The notes under the pieces: model-generated
What the model saw: the letters and a program-made list of their open reading frames with translations, nothing else
The model's database searches: none
Told to the model about the DNA's origin: nothing
Assembly (NCBI RefSeq): GCF_000407485.1
Contig: NZ_ASWD01000003.1
Span: 930,001-994,000 of the forward strand
Reading direction: 5' to 3'
Origin: Enterococcus pallens ATCC BAA-351
Lineage (GTDB): Bacteria; Bacillota; Bacilli; Lactobacillales; Enterococcaceae
DNA: 64,000 bases
Part shown: positions 1-10,678 of the stretch, in pieces
Layout: every line of letters starts with the position of its first letter
Position numbering within the stretch: position 1 is the stretch's first letter
Program-made: the position numbers and the translations under genes

Positions 1-199
1 ATTGCTTAAGATCATATAAATTAGGAACCTCCTTCAAAATCAAACCTGCTAAATCCATCACATGCTGCGAACGTGAACCATTTCGCAGAATAATTGCCAG
101 CAATTCCTGATCGGTCAGATGCTTTTCTCCTTCCTTCAATAAGCGCTCTCGCGGCCATGAGCTGGCCGGTAATTCTTTTAACAGTAACGATTTTTCCAT
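1..199 (-). CDS. radC: RadC family protein, N-terminal part (cut by window edge)
   Basis: Reading leftward from the ATG at 197-199, the frame stays open to the window edge for 66 codons. The translation begins MEKSLLLKELPASSWPRERL and continues with LTDQELLAIILRNGS. This is the N-terminal UPF0758 region typical of RadC/YeeS proteins (the family start is usually a variant of ELPxxxRPRERLL). The C-terminal JAB/MPN metal-binding domain lies outside the window. The family was once called a DNA repair protein, but its function is unsettled. It is the first gene downstream of the HAD phosphatase on the same strand. A longer frame on the opposite strand over the same bases is only its shadow. Confidence 0.85.
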   Translation of the reverse strand, partial: MEKSLLLKELPASSWPRERLLKEGEKHLTDQELLAIILRNGSRSQHVMDLAGLILKEVPNLYDLKQ

Positions 200-248
200 A
201 CAAAAACTCCTTTACGTCTTTTCTATAAGATACGTAAAGGAGTCAAAT

Positions 249-908
249 TTAGTTTTGAATATAATCAATTACTTCATGCAAACTTGGCAAAACGGCTGCT
301 GTTTGCTGGGCTAATCCTTCGGCAGGCTGTATCATATCAGGTACCATGATCACTGGAATTCCTGCTCCAATTGCTGCTTGTACACCATGTTGAGCATCTT
401 CTAGTACTAAAGTTTGCTCTGCTGAAGTACCTAAATGCGCCCGAGCGATATTAAAAATTTCTGGATTAGGCTTAGCCAGTTTTACATCTTCCGCTGAAAC
501 AATCGCTTGGAACTTATCTCGGATGCCCGCGTGCTCCAGTAAAATTTCGATCACAGGACGTACATTACTGGAGGCTACTACTCTTGGAATCTCGTGTTCT
601 TCTAAAAATTGCAGCAGCTCTCGTACACCCGGTTTTAAGTCTACTTCACCAGAATGGAAAATCCGATGCGCCTCCCCCCAACTATCATCAATAAACTTTT
701 GCACAGTATCCTTGCCATGCTCAGCAAAACGCTGATGTAAACTTTCCCAAGCTTCTTCATCAGCAATTCCGATGTATTCCCGATACAACGCCTTGTCAAA
801 AGGAATGTTGTACTGGTCTGCGGCCTGCTGCTGTGCTTGATAATAGATAGCCTCCGTATCAAAAATCAAGCCATCCATGTCGAAAATAACTCCCTTAATT
901 TCTTTCAT
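249..908 (-). CDS. HAD-family hydrolase, beta-phosphoglucomutase/phosphatase-like
   Basis: A protein of about 219 residues with the HAD motifs in order: FDMDGLIFDTE near the N-terminus (nucleophile and acid/base Asp), VASSN in mid-protein (motif II), and KPNPEIF followed by VLEDAQHGVQAA (motifs III and IV). The four-helix cap between motifs I and II fits the phosphoglucomutase/phosphonatase subclass, which acts on small sugar phosphates. The exact substrate cannot be read from sequence. I start it at the ATG at 906-908, which sits just behind GGGAGGAAGCG; an ATG 15 bases upstream lacks good spacing. It overlaps the end of folC by 14 bases, so the two are probably translationally coupled. Confidence 0.85.
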   Translation of the reverse strand: MKEIKGVIFDMDGLIFDTEAIYYQAQQQAADQYNIPFDKALYREYIGIADEEAWESLHQRFAEHGKDTVQKFIDDSWGEAHRIFHSGEVDLKPGVRELLQFLEEHEIPRVVASSNVRPVIEILLEHAGIRDKFQAIVSAEDVKLAKPNPEIFNIARAHLGTSAEQTLVLEDAQHGVQAAIGAGIPVIMVPDMIQPAEGLAQQTAAVLPSLHEVIDYIQN

Positions 909-2211
909 CGCTTCCTCCCACATTTAATAATAATTGACGTACTTCAGAAACGAAGTACAAAGAACCCGTGACTAACAATAAATCTTCTGCATCCATTGAT
1001 TCCAATATTTCTGCTAAACCAAATTGCCATAAGGATACAACAGAAAACTGCTCTGTTTCCTGATCATCATAACGGCTGAGGTTTAAGGACTTGGGATAAT
1101 CAAAGGTGGTAATATAAAGATGTCCGTGAGGAATTTTGCGCAAATCCTTTAACATACTGTCCACATCTTTCGTCTCTAAAGCAGAGAATAGAATATGGAT
1201 ATTGTACTGCCCAAATTCCTTCTTCATGTTATCAACCAAACGTTTAACGGCATGGTCATTGTGCGCTCCGTCCAAAATTACCAACGGTTCATCGCTGATT
1301 TTTTCCATTCGCGCCGGCCATTGAGCAGCTAATAATCCGCTGCGTACTGCTTTTTCTTCGAAAGGCAACTGCTTTTGTTGGCAGTACAATTGATAAAGCA
1401 TGATGGCTATTCCGGCATTTTCAATTTGATGACGGCCCAGTAAGCTAATTTTTAATTTACTCAGACGGCCTGATTCCGAAGTAAAATCGAATCGTTCACC
1501 CCAATTGCCATCTGGCTGCAAATACTTTACCTGATAATCTTTGTCGTATTGATAAATCGCCGCTTGCTCTGCTTTGGCCTTCTCTTTAATTACCGTTAAA
1601 GCTTCTATTGGAATATTTCCAGTGACTACGGGGACATTCTCTTTGATAATCCCAGCTTTCTGATGAGCAATTTCTGGTAGGGTTTCTCCCAGTATATCCG
1701 TATGATCATAACCGATAGTGGTAATTGCTGTTAATACCGGCTCCACAACGTTAGTTGAATCTAATAACCCGCCTAAACCGACCTCAACAATGGCTACATC
1801 GACCTGACGCTCCAGAAAATAATCTAAAGCTAATGCCGTTAACACTTCAAATTCAGTAATCCCGCTAATGTCCGGTTGTTCATCTAGCTCATCTACTAAA
1901 GGCTGGTAACGCTCCACCCAAGCAATCAGCTCAGCATCAGCGATTGGCTCTCCGTTAATCGCAATTCGTTCATTAAATTCTTCAATATAGGGAGAAGTAA
2001 AGCTGCCTACCGTCAAACCTGCAGCTGCCAGCATACTTCTCGAGTAAGCAACTGTTGAACCTTTGCCATTGGTTCCTGCTATATGAATTACAGGAACCTG
2101 TTTTTCAGGATTCCCAGCTTTATCTAGTAATGCTTGGACCCGTTCCAATCCTGGACGTGAACCAAATTTCTTGCGACTGTGAATCCAGTCGATTGTCTCC
2201 TCAATTGTCAC
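895..2211 (-). CDS. folC: Bifunctional folylpolyglutamate synthase/dihydrofolate synthase
   Basis: 438 residues, the normal FolC length. The P-loop IHIAGTNGKGSTVAYSRSML lies near residue 45, followed by the omega-loop FTSPYIEEFNERIAING and the Mur-ligase core YDHTDILG ... HQKAGIIK. A second conserved block, VILDGAHNDHAVKRLV, opens the C-terminal domain. The enzyme adds L-glutamate to dihydropteroate and to folates using ATP in the cytoplasm. It lies between valS upstream and a HAD phosphatase downstream on the same strand. The valS-folC order is common in Bacillota. Confidence 0.95.
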   Translation of the reverse strand: MTIEETIDWIHSRKKFGSRPGLERVQALLDKAGNPEKQVPVIHIAGTNGKGSTVAYSRSMLAAAGLTVGSFTSPYIEEFNERIAINGEPIADAELIAWVERYQPLVDELDEQPDISGITEFEVLTALALDYFLERQVDVAIVEVGLGGLLDSTNVVEPVLTAITTIGYDHTDILGETLPEIAHQKAGIIKENVPVVTGNIPIEALTVIKEKAKAEQAAIYQYDKDYQVKYLQPDGNWGERFDFTSESGRLSKLKISLLGRHQIENAGIAIMLYQLYCQQKQLPFEEKAVRSGLLAAQWPARMEKISDEPLVILDGAHNDHAVKRLVDNMKKEFGQYNIHILFSALETKDVDSMLKDLRKIPHGHLYITTFDYPKSLNLSRYDDQETEQFSVVSLWQFGLAEILESMDAEDLLLVTGSLYFVSEVRQLLLNVGGSDERN

Positions 2212-2262
2212 TGCTAATCACCTCGATTCTAGTATAACAGAGTTTTACCTTGGTTAAAGAAA

Positions 2263-2290
2263 AATGACTAGCCATTTTTGACTAGTCATT
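2263..2290 (-). terminator. Terminator-like hairpin after valS
   Basis: An inverted repeat AATGACTA ... TAGTCATT with a 12-base loop begins 6 bases past the valS stop. On the minus strand it runs into TTTTTC. It probably attenuates transcription between valS and folC. Confidence 0.6.
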
Positions 2291-2295
2291 TTATC

Positions 2296-4935
2296 CTATT
2301 GAATGGTTCGTAAGCTTTCAATTCGTTCGTTAACTGCTGCTTGTTTCTCTAAATAATCTTTCTCTTTGGCACGTTCTTCTTCAACAACTTTTTCTGGTGC
2401 ATTGGCAACGAAACGCTCATTGGCAAGTTTGCCTTGAACTCGTTTTACTTCACTGGTCCATTTAGCTAGTTCTTTTTCTAATCGTTGAATTTCTTCTTCG
2501 ATGTTGATCAAGCCAGCTAATGGCAGATAAATTTCAGCCCCGGTTAACACCGCAGACATCGCCAAATCTGGTGCTGTGATTTCACTGTCAATCACCAGCT
2601 CCTCTGGATTGCAGAAGCGTTCAATATAGCTGGTATTTTCCAACAAGAAAGCATTAACTGCTGGATCGTTAGTTTTGATCAATAAAGTGATCGGTTTAGA
2701 CAACGGGGTGTTTACTTCGGCTCTAATATTGCGAACAGAGCGAATTAATTCTTTCAATACTTCCATGCCTTTGGCTGCATTTTCATCGTTGTAAGCCGTC
2801 TGAACGGTTGGATAGGCTGCAACTACCAATGAAGTTCCTTCATGAGGCAGTTTTTCCCAAATCGTTTCTGTTACAAATGGCATAATTGGATGCAATAGGC
2901 GCAGCGTTTGATCCAATACATGAATCAAAATACTCTTAGTAGTCTTCTTAGCCGTTTCATCTTCACCATACAAGATTTCTTTACTCATCTCAATATACCA
3001 GTCGCAGAAGTCATCCCACATAAAATTGTACAGCTGCCGACCTGCTTCACCAAATTCAAATTGGTCAAATAGCTTAGTTACTTTTTCAATCGTTTCGTTT
3101 AGACGGGTTAAAATCCAACGATCAGCTACTGTTTTTTCGCCTGATAAATCAATATCATCGACAGTAACTCCTTCAATATTCATAATAACAAAACGAGAAG
3201 CATTCCAAATTTTATTAATGAAGTTCCACGCTGCATCCATTTTTTCATAACTGAAGCGTACATCTTGCCCCGGTGCAGAACCAGTTGATAGGAACCAGCG
3301 CAATGCATCCGCTCCATACTGATCAATCACATCCATCGGGTCAATTCCGTTACCTAATGATTTACTCATCTTACGGCCTTGTTCATCACGGATCAAACCA
3401 TGAATCAAAACATTTTCAAAAGGTCGTTCATCAGTAAACTCCAAGCTTTGGAAAATCATCCGGCTTACCCAGAAGAAAATGATGTCATATCCAGTGACCA
3501 ACGTATTGGTCGGGAAATAGCGTTTGAAATCAGCACTGTCTGTATCCGGCCAGCCCATGGTTGAGAAGGGCCATAATGCTGAGCTAAACCACGTATCCAA
3601 TACATCTGGATCTTGTTCCCAGTTGTCAGTATCAGCTGGTGCCTCCATCCCTACATACATCTCACCTGTTTGCTTATTGTACCAAGCTGGAATACGATGC
3701 CCCCACCATAATTGACGAGAGATTACCCAATCATGAACATTATCCATCCAGCTTAGGAAAGTCTGGTTAAAACGTGGCGGGAAGAAATTCACAGCATCAT
3801 CGGTCTCCTGATTCTGTATTGCTTGATCCGCTAAAGGTTTCATTTTAACAAACCATTGAGTAGATAAACGTGGTTCAACTACCACACCGGTCCGTTCAGA
3901 ATGACCCACACTGTGAACCATTTTTTCAATTTTAATTAAACGTCCGATCTCTTTTAAATCACTGACAATTGCTTTACGAGCTGCAAAACGATCCATACCT
4001 GCATACTTGCCAGCTAGATCATTCATGCTGCCGTCTTCATTCATAACATTTACTCGTGGCAAGTTATGACGATTGCCTACTTCAAAGTCATTAGGGTCAT
4101 GGGCAGGAGTAATTTTTACTACACCTGTTCCAAACTCCCGGTCTACATACTCATCGGCGATAACCGGAATTTCTTTATCCATCAAAGGCAAAATAACGGT
4201 TTTCCCAATAAAATCTTGGTAACGTTCGTCTTCTGGGTGAACTGCCACAGCGGTATCTCCCAACATCGTCTCAGGACGTGTGGTTGCTAATTCCAGCGTG
4301 CCACTGCCATCAGCCAATGGATAAGACAAATGATAGAAGGCTCCTTCAACATCTTTATGGATAACTTCAATATCAGATAAGGCTGTTTTCGCTTGCGGGT
4401 CCCAGTTAATGATATACTCTCCACGATAAATCAAATCTTTTTCATATAATGAGACAAATACTTTGCGAACAGCATCTGATAAGCCATCATCTAAAGTAAA
4501 ACGTTCCCGTTTATAGTCCAAGGATAATCCTAATTTGCTCCATTGCTCGCGAATATGTCCAGCATATTCCTCTTTCCATTCCCAAACTTGATCCACAAAT
4601 TTCTCACGGCCCAAGTCGTAACGAGAAATGCCTTGTTCCCGAAGCTTTTCTTCAACTTTAGCTTGTGTAGCGATTCCAGCATGGTCCATCCCCGGCAGCC
4701 ATAATGTATCATACCCCTGCATCCGTTTTTGACGGATGATCATATCTTGTAGGGTTGTATCCCAGGCATGACCTAAGTGCAGCTTTCCAGTTACATTGGG
4801 TGGCGGAATAACAATGGAATAAGGCTTGGCAGATTGATCTTCCGATGGTTTAAATAAATCTTCATCCAGCCATTTTTGATAGCGACCTGCTTCAATTTCT
4901 TGCGGATTAAACTTTGTTGCTAAATTTTCAGACAT
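2296..4935 (-). CDS. valS: Valyl-tRNA synthetase
   Basis: 879 residues, normal for bacterial ValRS. The class I signatures are present: [16 protein letters not shown] (HIGH motif) near residue 45 and [11 protein letters not shown] (KMSKS motif) near residue 525. [10 protein letters not shown] and the CP1 editing-domain block [19 protein letters not shown] (clears mischarged Thr) are also present. The last 80 or so residues form the coiled-coil tRNA-binding arm. It charges tRNA-Val in the cytoplasm. TAAGGAGGGAACCAA precedes the ATG. A T-box leader upstream indicates control by the charging state of tRNA-Val. Confidence 0.98.
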   Translation of the reverse strand: MSENLATKFNPQEIEAGRYQKWLDEDLFKPSEDQSAKPYSIVIPPPNVTGKLHLGHAWDTTLQDMIIRQKRMQGYDTLWLPGMDHAGIATQAKVEEKLREQGISRYDLGREKFVDQVWEWKEEYAGHIREQWSKLGLSLDYKRERFTLDDGLSDAVRKVFVSLYEKDLIYRGEYIINWDPQAKTALSDIEVIHKDVEGAFYHLSYPLADGSGTLELATTRPETMLGDTAVAVHPEDERYQDFIGKTVILPLMDKEIPVIADEYVDREFGTGVVKITPAHDPNDFEVGNRHNLPRVNVMNEDGSMNDLAGKYAGMDRFAARKAIVSDLKEIGRLIKIEKMVHSVGHSERTGVVVEPRLSTQWFVKMKPLADQAIQNQETDDAVNFFPPRFNQTFLSWMDNVHDWVISRQLWWGHRIPAWYNKQTGEMYVGMEAPADTDNWEQDPDVLDTWFSSALWPFSTMGWPDTDSADFKRYFPTNTLVTGYDIIFFWVSRMIFQSLEFTDERPFENVLIHGLIRDEQGRKMSKSLGNGIDPMDVIDQYGADALRWFLSTGSAPGQDVRFSYEKMDAAWNFINKIWNASRFVIMNIEGVTVDDIDLSGEKTVADRWILTRLNETIEKVTKLFDQFEFGEAGRQLYNFMWDDFCDWYIEMSKEILYGEDETAKKTTKSILIHVLDQTLRLLHPIMPFVTETIWEKLPHEGTSLVVAAYPTVQTAYNDENAAKGMEVLKELIRSVRNIRAEVNTPLSKPITLLIKTNDPAVNAFLLENTSYIERFCNPEELVIDSEITAPDLAMSAVLTGAEIYLPLAGLINIEEEIQRLEKELAKWTSEVKRVQGKLANERFVANAPEKVVEEERAKEKDYLEKQAAVNERIESLRTIQ

Positions 4936-4977
4936 TTGGTTCCCTCCTTAGTGGTATGTATGCAAGCAGTAAAACGA

Positions 4978-5247
4978 AAAAAAGTCCTAAAACACGAATG
5001 TGTTTTAGGACGTAATCTACGCGGTACCACCTAAATTGCAGAATTTTTTCTGCCGCTCAAACATGAGATAACGATCATGACTCGTGCCCTTCTACTTTCT
5101 TCAAAGAACATTACTCCCAAGCTACCTTCCGATCTTTACTGTAAGAATGTTCCACCAATCATTCTCTCTCTGATACAGGAAAAAAATCGTACTCCTCTTG
5201 ATCTTCGTATGAGTCATTGTACAATGAAGCAGCCTAGTTGTAAAGCC
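4978..5247 (-). promoter_or_regulatory. T-box leader riboswitch of valS
   Basis: On the minus strand, AGGTGGTACCGCG at 5022-5034 is the T-box core that pairs with the uncharged tRNA acceptor end. It is followed by a terminator, TCCTAAAACAC ... GTGTTTTAGGA (4985-5010), with a run of seven T. Upstream are the Stem I elements: an AGAGGAGTACG stretch (5174-5190), a GATTGGTGGAA apical element (about 5150-5160), and GGAAGGTAGC (5121-5130), where GTA is a plausible valine specifier codon. The specifier reading is an inference; the core and terminator are seen directly. It fills the gap between rex and valS. Confidence 0.93.
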
Positions 5248-5901
5248 CTATCCTCGCTGTGATTGGGCTAACTCATCAAAGTAAATTAAGGTTTGCAGTT
5301 CCGTTGTTAAATCAATGTAATGAACAGTTACTCCTTCAGGTACCTTGATTGGGTCTGGCGCAAAGCTTAAAATTGCTGTAACTCCGTTGTTCACAATTTT
5401 TTCTACAGCAGCTTGAGACTGATGACTAGGTACCGTTGAAATTGCTACCGTAACCTTCTCTTTTTTCAAAACATCATCTAACCGATCCATTGAGTAAACT
5501 TCAACACCATTGAAAATCAAGCCGATTTTCTCGGGATCGTTATCAAATGCACAAACAATGTTTAAATTATCGTTGCGCCGAAAATTATTGTTCACCAGAG
5601 CTTGACCCAAGTTTCCACAACCAATTAACGCAATTCGTTTTTCCTCTATCGTATCTAAAATACTGCTGAAAACACTAATTAAATAATTGACATCATAGCC
5701 ATATCCACTGCGACCTAATTCTCCCAGCTGTGAGAAATCTCGGCGGATCGTTGCGGAGCCTACATGGGTCAATTGGCTAAATTCAGAAGATTTGATTCGT
5801 TGTACGCCTTCTTTTTGTAGTTCCTTTAAGCAACGTAAATATAAAGACAAACGCTTCGTCGTCGCCTTTGACAGATTGGGTTTTTCAATTAAATGATCCA
5901 T
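5248..5901 (-). CDS. rex: Redox-sensing transcriptional repressor Rex
   Basis: 217 residues, the usual Rex size. The N-terminal winged helix contains SKATTKRLSLYLRCL and VGSATIRRDFSQLGELGRSG, the standard Rex DNA-recognition segment. A Rossmann domain follows with ALIGCGNLGQAL (GxGxxG, NADH binding) and a CAFDNDPEKIG strand. Rex senses the NADH/NAD+ ratio and represses fermentation and anaerobic genes. AAGGAGACC lies upstream of the ATG. It sits directly upstream of the valS T-box on the same strand. Confidence 0.96.
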   Translation of the reverse strand: MDHLIEKPNLSKATTKRLSLYLRCLKELQKEGVQRIKSSEFSQLTHVGSATIRRDFSQLGELGRSGYGYDVNYLISVFSSILDTIEEKRIALIGCGNLGQALVNNNFRRNDNLNIVCAFDNDPEKIGLIFNGVEVYSMDRLDDVLKKEKVTVAISTVPSHQSQAAVEKIVNNGVTAILSFAPDPIKVPEGVTVHYIDLTTELQTLIYFDELAQSQRG

Positions 5902-6160
5902 AGAAGGTCTCCTTTGTTAATTTTTTCACATATTTATTCTAACATGAATGCTTCTTGGTTACAATGTAAAAAGCAAGAAAGAATAGAATCTTTCTTGCTA
6001 GTGTAAGTAAATAGTTTAAGCCCTATACTTTATTTAAAATTTTCCACGGTGCTTTCTAATAAATTTTCATTGAATGCCTATAAATGCCACCTATACACAT
6101 CTTGCATAAATCCAGCCTTTTCTCTATTTCACTATCCCTAAATAGTCACCTATACTTAAC

Positions 6161-7045
6161 TTAACGAAGGTAATCCTTCACCCAATTAATAAATAAATCC
6201 AAACTGGGATTCTCGTTATCCTCACGATAACCAAATACCATTTGAATTGTAGGTACATTTTCAATCGGAATCAATTGGACATTGGCAGGGGCTGAACTGC
6301 GGCAGCCTTCCGTAAGCACACTAATTCCTTTACCTAAAGCAATTTGCATTAAGAGCGTTTTGACGCTGGAGCAGTTGTCATTAACTAGCGGATAGTAGCC
6401 CTGGCTAAGAAATAGGCTAATGATGTAGTCATACCAAGCTTTAGTTTGCTGCTTTTCCACACAAAGATACGGTTCCTCAGCAAAATCTTCAAACGTTACT
6501 GTATGATGTTGAGCCAAAGGATGATCGTCTGACACTACCAGCACCAAAGCCAAATTACCTGCAACATGCAGCTTGATTTTCTCAATACCAATCAAGGTAG
6601 TAGACATAGTCATGCACAGATCCAATTTGTCTGCCCTTAGCTCGGTTACCAGTTCATCATGTGTGCCATCCTGCAGCTGTAAGTCAAACTCGGGATAGTC
6701 TTGTATAAAAGCCTGAAGCAGCGGCAGTAAATAATTATCGGTACCGCCCCGTAAAAAACCAAGCCTCAGCTGATGCTCTGGCTGATGGCGAATTTCCTTC
6801 AATTTTTGGGTAGCATGATTGTAATCAAAGATCATGTTTGTTGCATAGTTTAAAAAGATACGTCCTTCCTCAGTTAACTGCACCTTCCGTGTGTTACGGG
6901 CAACTAGCGGACAATTTAGCTCAGTTTCCAATAACTGAATATGGCGGCTTAAAGTGGGTTGCGTAATATATAGTCTTTCGGCAGCCTTTGTATAATTTAG
7001 TGTATTAGATAAGGTTACAAATGATTGAAGATACTCTATTTTCAT
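6161..7045 (-). CDS. LysR-family transcriptional regulator
   Basis: 294 residues. The N-terminal winged helix-turn-helix has FVTLSNTLNYTKAAERLYIT, followed by QPTLSRHIQLLETEL, the classic LysR signature. The C-terminal two-lobed effector domain starts near residue 90 (LRLGFLRGG). The gene is divergent from the NmrA-like reductase at 7121, with about 75 bases between the starts. That layout is typical of a LysR protein controlling its neighbour, so it may regulate that now-interrupted gene. The inducer is unknown. The 259 bases between this gene and rex hold no gene I can recognise. Confidence 0.9.
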   Translation of the reverse strand: MKIEYLQSFVTLSNTLNYTKAAERLYITQPTLSRHIQLLETELNCPLVARNTRKVQLTEEGRIFLNYATNMIFDYNHATQKLKEIRHQPEHQLRLGFLRGGTDNYLLPLLQAFIQDYPEFDLQLQDGTHDELVTELRADKLDLCMTMSTTLIGIEKIKLHVAGNLALVLVVSDDHPLAQHHTVTFEDFAEEPYLCVEKQQTKAWYDYIISLFLSQGYYPLVNDNCSSVKTLLMQIALGKGISVLTEGCRSSAPANVQLIPIENVPTIQMVFGYREDNENPSLDLFINWVKDYLR

Positions 7046-7120
7046 TCTGCTTCTTCACCTCTTAGTTTGATTATAGCGTAAATTCAAGCAGGATTCTCAT
7101 AAACAAAAGGAGGAATACAA

Positions 7121-7993
7121 ATGATTTTAGTAACAGGAGCAGCTGGTGGTGTAGGACGCCAAGTTGTCACGGAATTAGTGAAGAAAGGCTTATCGATTCG
7201 AGCCTTTGATATTAATCCTAAAGTTGAAGAGTTAAAAAAACTGGGAGTTGCAGAAACTTTTGTTGGCGATGGACGATTAGTTAACGATGTGAAAAAAGCT
7301 TTAGCAGGATGTAACAAAGTTCTTTATATTCCACCGATGTTTATTTATGATGAAGCTGAGATTGCTAATCGTTTTGTAGATGAGGCCGTTGCAGCGGGTA
7401 TTCAGCAATTTGTCATGATAACAGTCACACATCCGAATATGTCCACTTTGCCACAGCATACTCAAAAACTGAAGGCCGAGGAACATTTGGTTTATAAAGG
7501 TTTATCAGATAAACTGAATTATACAATCCTGCAGCCGATGCATTACATGCACAACTTCTCAATTCCGATGGTTTGGTCCACAAATGCTTATCAGTGCTTT
7601 TACACTAAGACTACCAAACTAAGCTATGTAGATATTGTGGACGTGGCAGAAGTAGCGGCGAAAGTTTTATCTGAACCTGAGCAGCATGCGAATGCCACTT
7701 ATGAATTAGTTGGGACCGACTTTTTGTCGCCGAACGACATGGTGGAAAAATTCAACCAATTGACGGGACGTTCAGCTGAGTGTCAGCAGATCCCAGTGGA
7801 AACGATTATTAATTATTTCCCCACCGCCAAATATGACAGCTATTTTGTTAAAACCTTCCAGTAGCTGTCTGAAACTTACGGCGAATACGGCATCGCTGGC
7901 AATGCGAATGTATTGACCTGGCTGTTGGGTCGACAGCCTACAACTTTTGATGAATATATCCAACGAGAAATCGAGACCCACCAATTACATTAA
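7121..7993 (+). pseudogene. NmrA-like NAD(P)-binding oxidoreductase interrupted by an in-frame TAG
   Basis: The frame opens with MILVTGAAGGVGRQVV, the GxxGxxG dinucleotide-binding turn of atypical short-chain dehydrogenases of the NmrA/quinone reductase 2 group. It runs 247 codons to a TAG at 7862-7864. The same frame then stays open for 42 more codons to TAA at 7991-7993. That tail (YGEYGIAGNANVLTWLLGRQ, then TTFDEYIQRE) reads as the normal C-terminus of this family. A single nonsense change (CAG or CTG neighbours on both sides) therefore shortens the product by about 43 residues. AAAGGAGGAATAC precedes the start. The truncated protein may be unstable or partly active. A sequencing error is the other explanation. 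Confidence 0.8.
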
Positions 7994-7997
7994 AAAG

Positions 7998-8046
7998 AAA
8001 GCAGATAATTTTCTTCTTAAGAGAAAGAAAACTATCTGCTTTTTCT
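7998..8046. terminator. Bidirectional terminator between the NmrA-like gene and thiI
   Basis: AAAGCAGATA ... TATCTGCTTT form a 10-bp stem with an A-rich/T-rich run on each side. It can end transcripts from both converging genes. Confidence 0.8.
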
Positions 8047-8047
8047 T

Positions 8048-9259
8048 TTATAGTAAGTCAGCAAATTCTTCGACTTGTGTTTCACTTTGAGCTGCTGAAA
8101 TAGCTTCAATTTTTAAACCCGCCAAACAACGTGTCATCAGGCCATCGATATCCAAGCGTTTTTCCAACTCTAAAACCTTGTCCATTTTCGGACGGGTCTT
8201 TGGCTGCGGGGGTGCAAAAATCGTGCAGCAGTCTTCAAAAGGCTGAATTGCTAATTTAAAAGTATCAATTTTTTCAGCTAGTTCGATAATTTCGGTTTTA
8301 TCCATTGTTGCTACTGGTCGAATAATTGGTGTACTGGTTACTTCGTTGATTGCCACCATACTATGCAAGGTTTGTGAAGCTACCTGTCCTAATGACTCAC
8401 CATTGATGATCACTAATCCGTGTCTCATCTCTCGAATAGCATCGGTAATTCGTAGCATCATCCGGCGAGTCAATGTCATCCAATAGCCCTGCGGCGTATG
8501 TTGCTTAATCTCTTCTTGAATCTCAGTAAACGGAACTTCAATAAACTGAATACTGCCAACATAAGGGGTCAGCTTTTCAGTTAAGTCCTTGGCTTTTTGC
8601 AAAGCTTGGTCACTCGTATAAGGCGGACTAGCAAAATGAACGGCTTCAATCTCCACACCGCGCTTCATAGACAAGTATCCAGCAACTGGTGAATCGATCC
8701 CGCCAGACAACATCAGCATACCTTTGCCGCTGCTGCCTACTGGTAAACCACCAGCTCCCTTAATCGTCTCATAGGATAGATAGGCGCCATCCCGCCGAAT
8801 TTCTACTCGTAGGTTAATATCGGGACGCTTCATTTGAACCTTAATATCCGGAAAGCGATCCACCACCGCATTGCCTAAAAACTGTTGAATCTCATGGCTG
8901 TCCATTTCGAAAGAATGGTCACTGCGTTTAGCAGTAATTTTAAAGGTTTCTTTGCCTGTGTAAACAGCTTCCATAATTTCTTCTGTAGTTGCTTTTAAGT
9001 CTTGGGGATTCTTTGCTACTTGAATACTTGGCGAAAAAGTTTGAATTCCGAATACTTTACTTAGTTTAGGGATAACTTGCGTGCTATCTTCCCCATTTAA
9101 AATTAAATGCATCCGATCGCGATCTGCATGAATCTTAATCGCTGGAAAGTCAACCAAAGCACCCCGTACGTTTTGAGCTAATTGCATGATAAAACTGCGG
9201 CGATTTTTACCTTTAGTGGAAAGCTCTCCGTAGCGAACCATAATTTCTGTATATTGCAC
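8048..9259 (-). CDS. thiI: tRNA 4-thiouridine sulfurtransferase ThiI
   Basis: 403 residues from the GTG at 9257-9259, which gives [26 protein letters not shown] sits 6 bases before it, and two ATGs slightly upstream overlap this ribosome site. The N-terminal NFLD/THUMP region covers residues 1-165. The PP-loop ATPase signature [20 protein letters not shown] follows near 180. There is no C-terminal rhodanese domain, as in B. subtilis-type ThiI, but a CC pair lies near residue 345 ([11 protein letters not shown]). The enzyme adenylates U8 of tRNA and transfers sulfur. The neighbouring cysteine desulfurase is the expected persulfide donor. Confidence 0.95.
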   Translation of the reverse strand: MQYTEIMVRYGELSTKGKNRRSFIMQLAQNVRGALVDFPAIKIHADRDRMHLILNGEDSTQVIPKLSKVFGIQTFSPSIQVAKNPQDLKATTEEIMEAVYTGKETFKITAKRSDHSFEMDSHEIQQFLGNAVVDRFPDIKVQMKRPDINLRVEIRRDGAYLSYETIKGAGGLPVGSSGKGMLMLSGGIDSPVAGYLSMKRGVEIEAVHFASPPYTSDQALQKAKDLTEKLTPYVGSIQFIEVPFTEIQEEIKQHTPQGYWMTLTRRMMLRITDAIREMRHGLVIINGESLGQVASQTLHSMVAINEVTSTPIIRPVATMDKTEIIELAEKIDTFKLAIQPFEDCCTIFAPPQPKTRPKMDKVLELEKRLDIDGLMTRCLAGLKIEAISAAQSETQVEEFADLL

Positions 9260-9300
9260 AATCATTCTCCTCATTTTTCTAATTTTACTGCAACGCTTCC

Positions 9301-10443
9301 TTAGCTCATTTTCGCAAATTTTTCATATAAATGATTAAACACAATCATAAATTGTTCTGCTTCTGCCATTGTGTTAGCCTCATCCAAGCTTACCCGTACC
9401 GCTGTAGTCGCTTGATCACCAGGCACTTGCATTGCATGCAAGGTTGAGCTTTCTGCTTTTTTACGACTGGAGCAAGCACTGGTAGTTGAAATGTAAATTT
9501 GTTTTTCTTCAAAAGCATGAACCATTACTTCTCCACGAATACCTTTTATTCCAAAGCATAAAATATGGGGAGCAAATTGATCTTCACCAGAAAAGATTGT
9601 TACCTTTTCGTAACTGGCTAAAGCTTCCATTAAATACTTGCGAATAGTTCCAGTGTGCGCTGGGCGCTGTTCAATCTTTTCTAAGTATAGCCGCAGCGCT
9701 TTACTCATAGCCACAATTCCAGGTACGTTTTCTGTGGTACTGCGCTGACCACTTTCTTGCCCACCACCAACTAACAACGGTTCAAGCTTCCGGCCATGTT
9801 TCCAATAAATAAACCCGACTCCACGTGGTCCGTGGAACTTATGAGCAGAGAAAGTCGCAAAATCTACTCGTGGTGTCAGCCAGATTGAACGGTTTACCTT
9901 TCCAATCGCCTGAACTGCATCCACATGAAAATGAATGGTTGGATGCTCCTCTAGCAATTCACTAATCGCTTTGATTGGTTGGATAGCTCCCATTTCATTA
10001 TTGACAGCCATCACTGAAACTAAAATAGTCTCAGGACGAATTAGTGCAGCTAACTGATCTACATCAACAAATCCTTGTTGATCAACAGGAGCTACACTTA
10101 CATCAAAGCCTAAAGCTTCTAATTGACGGGCTGCTCGACTAACAGCTGGATGCTCGACACTGGAAATAATCAAATGATTGCCAAACTCTTTTTTAGCCAA
10201 AGCAGTTCCTTTAATTACCCAATTATCCCCTTCTGTTCCACCACTGGTAAAATAAATCTCATTAGATTCAACAGCCAACAATTCAGCAATTTGCCTCCGT
10301 GCCTGCTGCAGTAAACGTTGTGCCTGTGTTCCCAGGTCATGTAAACTGGAAGGATTACCGAAAATGCGTTGACTGGTTTTTACATATGTATCGAGTGCTT
10401 CCGGAAAAATATTGGTAGTTGCACTATTATCAAAATAAATCAT
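9301..10443 (-). CDS. Cysteine desulfurase (NifS/IscS-type, ThiI partner)
   Basis: 380 residues of PLP-dependent fold type I aminotransferase. The start is [10 protein letters not shown]. The PLP lysine lies in [14 protein letters not shown] and the catalytic cysteine loop is TSACSSRKK (near residue 327). It removes sulfur from cysteine as an enzyme-bound persulfide. It lies just upstream of thiI on the same strand, 41 bases from the chosen thiI start. This is the pairing in which a dedicated desulfurase feeds tRNA thiolation, as known for NifZ/ThiI in B. subtilis. Which sulfur acceptor dominates is inferred. Confidence 0.93.
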   Translation of the reverse strand: MIYFDNSATTNIFPEALDTYVKTSQRIFGNPSSLHDLGTQAQRLLQQARRQIAELLAVESNEIYFTSGGTEGDNWVIKGTALAKKEFGNHLIISSVEHPAVSRAARQLEALGFDVSVAPVDQQGFVDVDQLAALIRPETILVSVMAVNNEMGAIQPIKAISELLEEHPTIHFHVDAVQAIGKVNRSIWLTPRVDFATFSAHKFHGPRGVGFIYWKHGRKLEPLLVGGGQESGQRSTTENVPGIVAMSKALRLYLEKIEQRPAHTGTIRKYLMEALASYEKVTIFSGEDQFAPHILCFGIKGIRGEVMVHAFEEKQIYISTTSACSSRKKAESSTLHAMQVPGDQATTAVRVSLDEANTMAEAEQFMIVFNHLYEKFAKMS

Positions 10444-10678
10444 TTAAAAACTTCCCTTCAAAAATTCCTACCTATTATAACGGGAATTGAGGTGCGCTTC
10501 AAGCGACTTTACCAATTTACAATGATTCCATCTTCTTTTAGTATGGACAGTCAAAGCATTTTGTTCACCAAGCAAAGCTTTTCACTAAATAGTTCAATTG
10601 TTTTGGAAATTATCAAAAAAACTTGCGGCAACTTATGCTAAAATAGAAAAAAACAAGCATGTCGGATGGAGTGAATTT

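Noticed and set aside
21-203. 60-codon frame on the minus strand at the left edge
   Set aside because: It is another frame over the radC start. The radC frame matches a known family and has its own ribosome site.
10598-10678. Upstream ATG extension of the D-Ala-D-Ala carboxypeptidase
   Set aside because: It would bury the signal peptide and lacks a ribosome site. GTG at 10679 has one.
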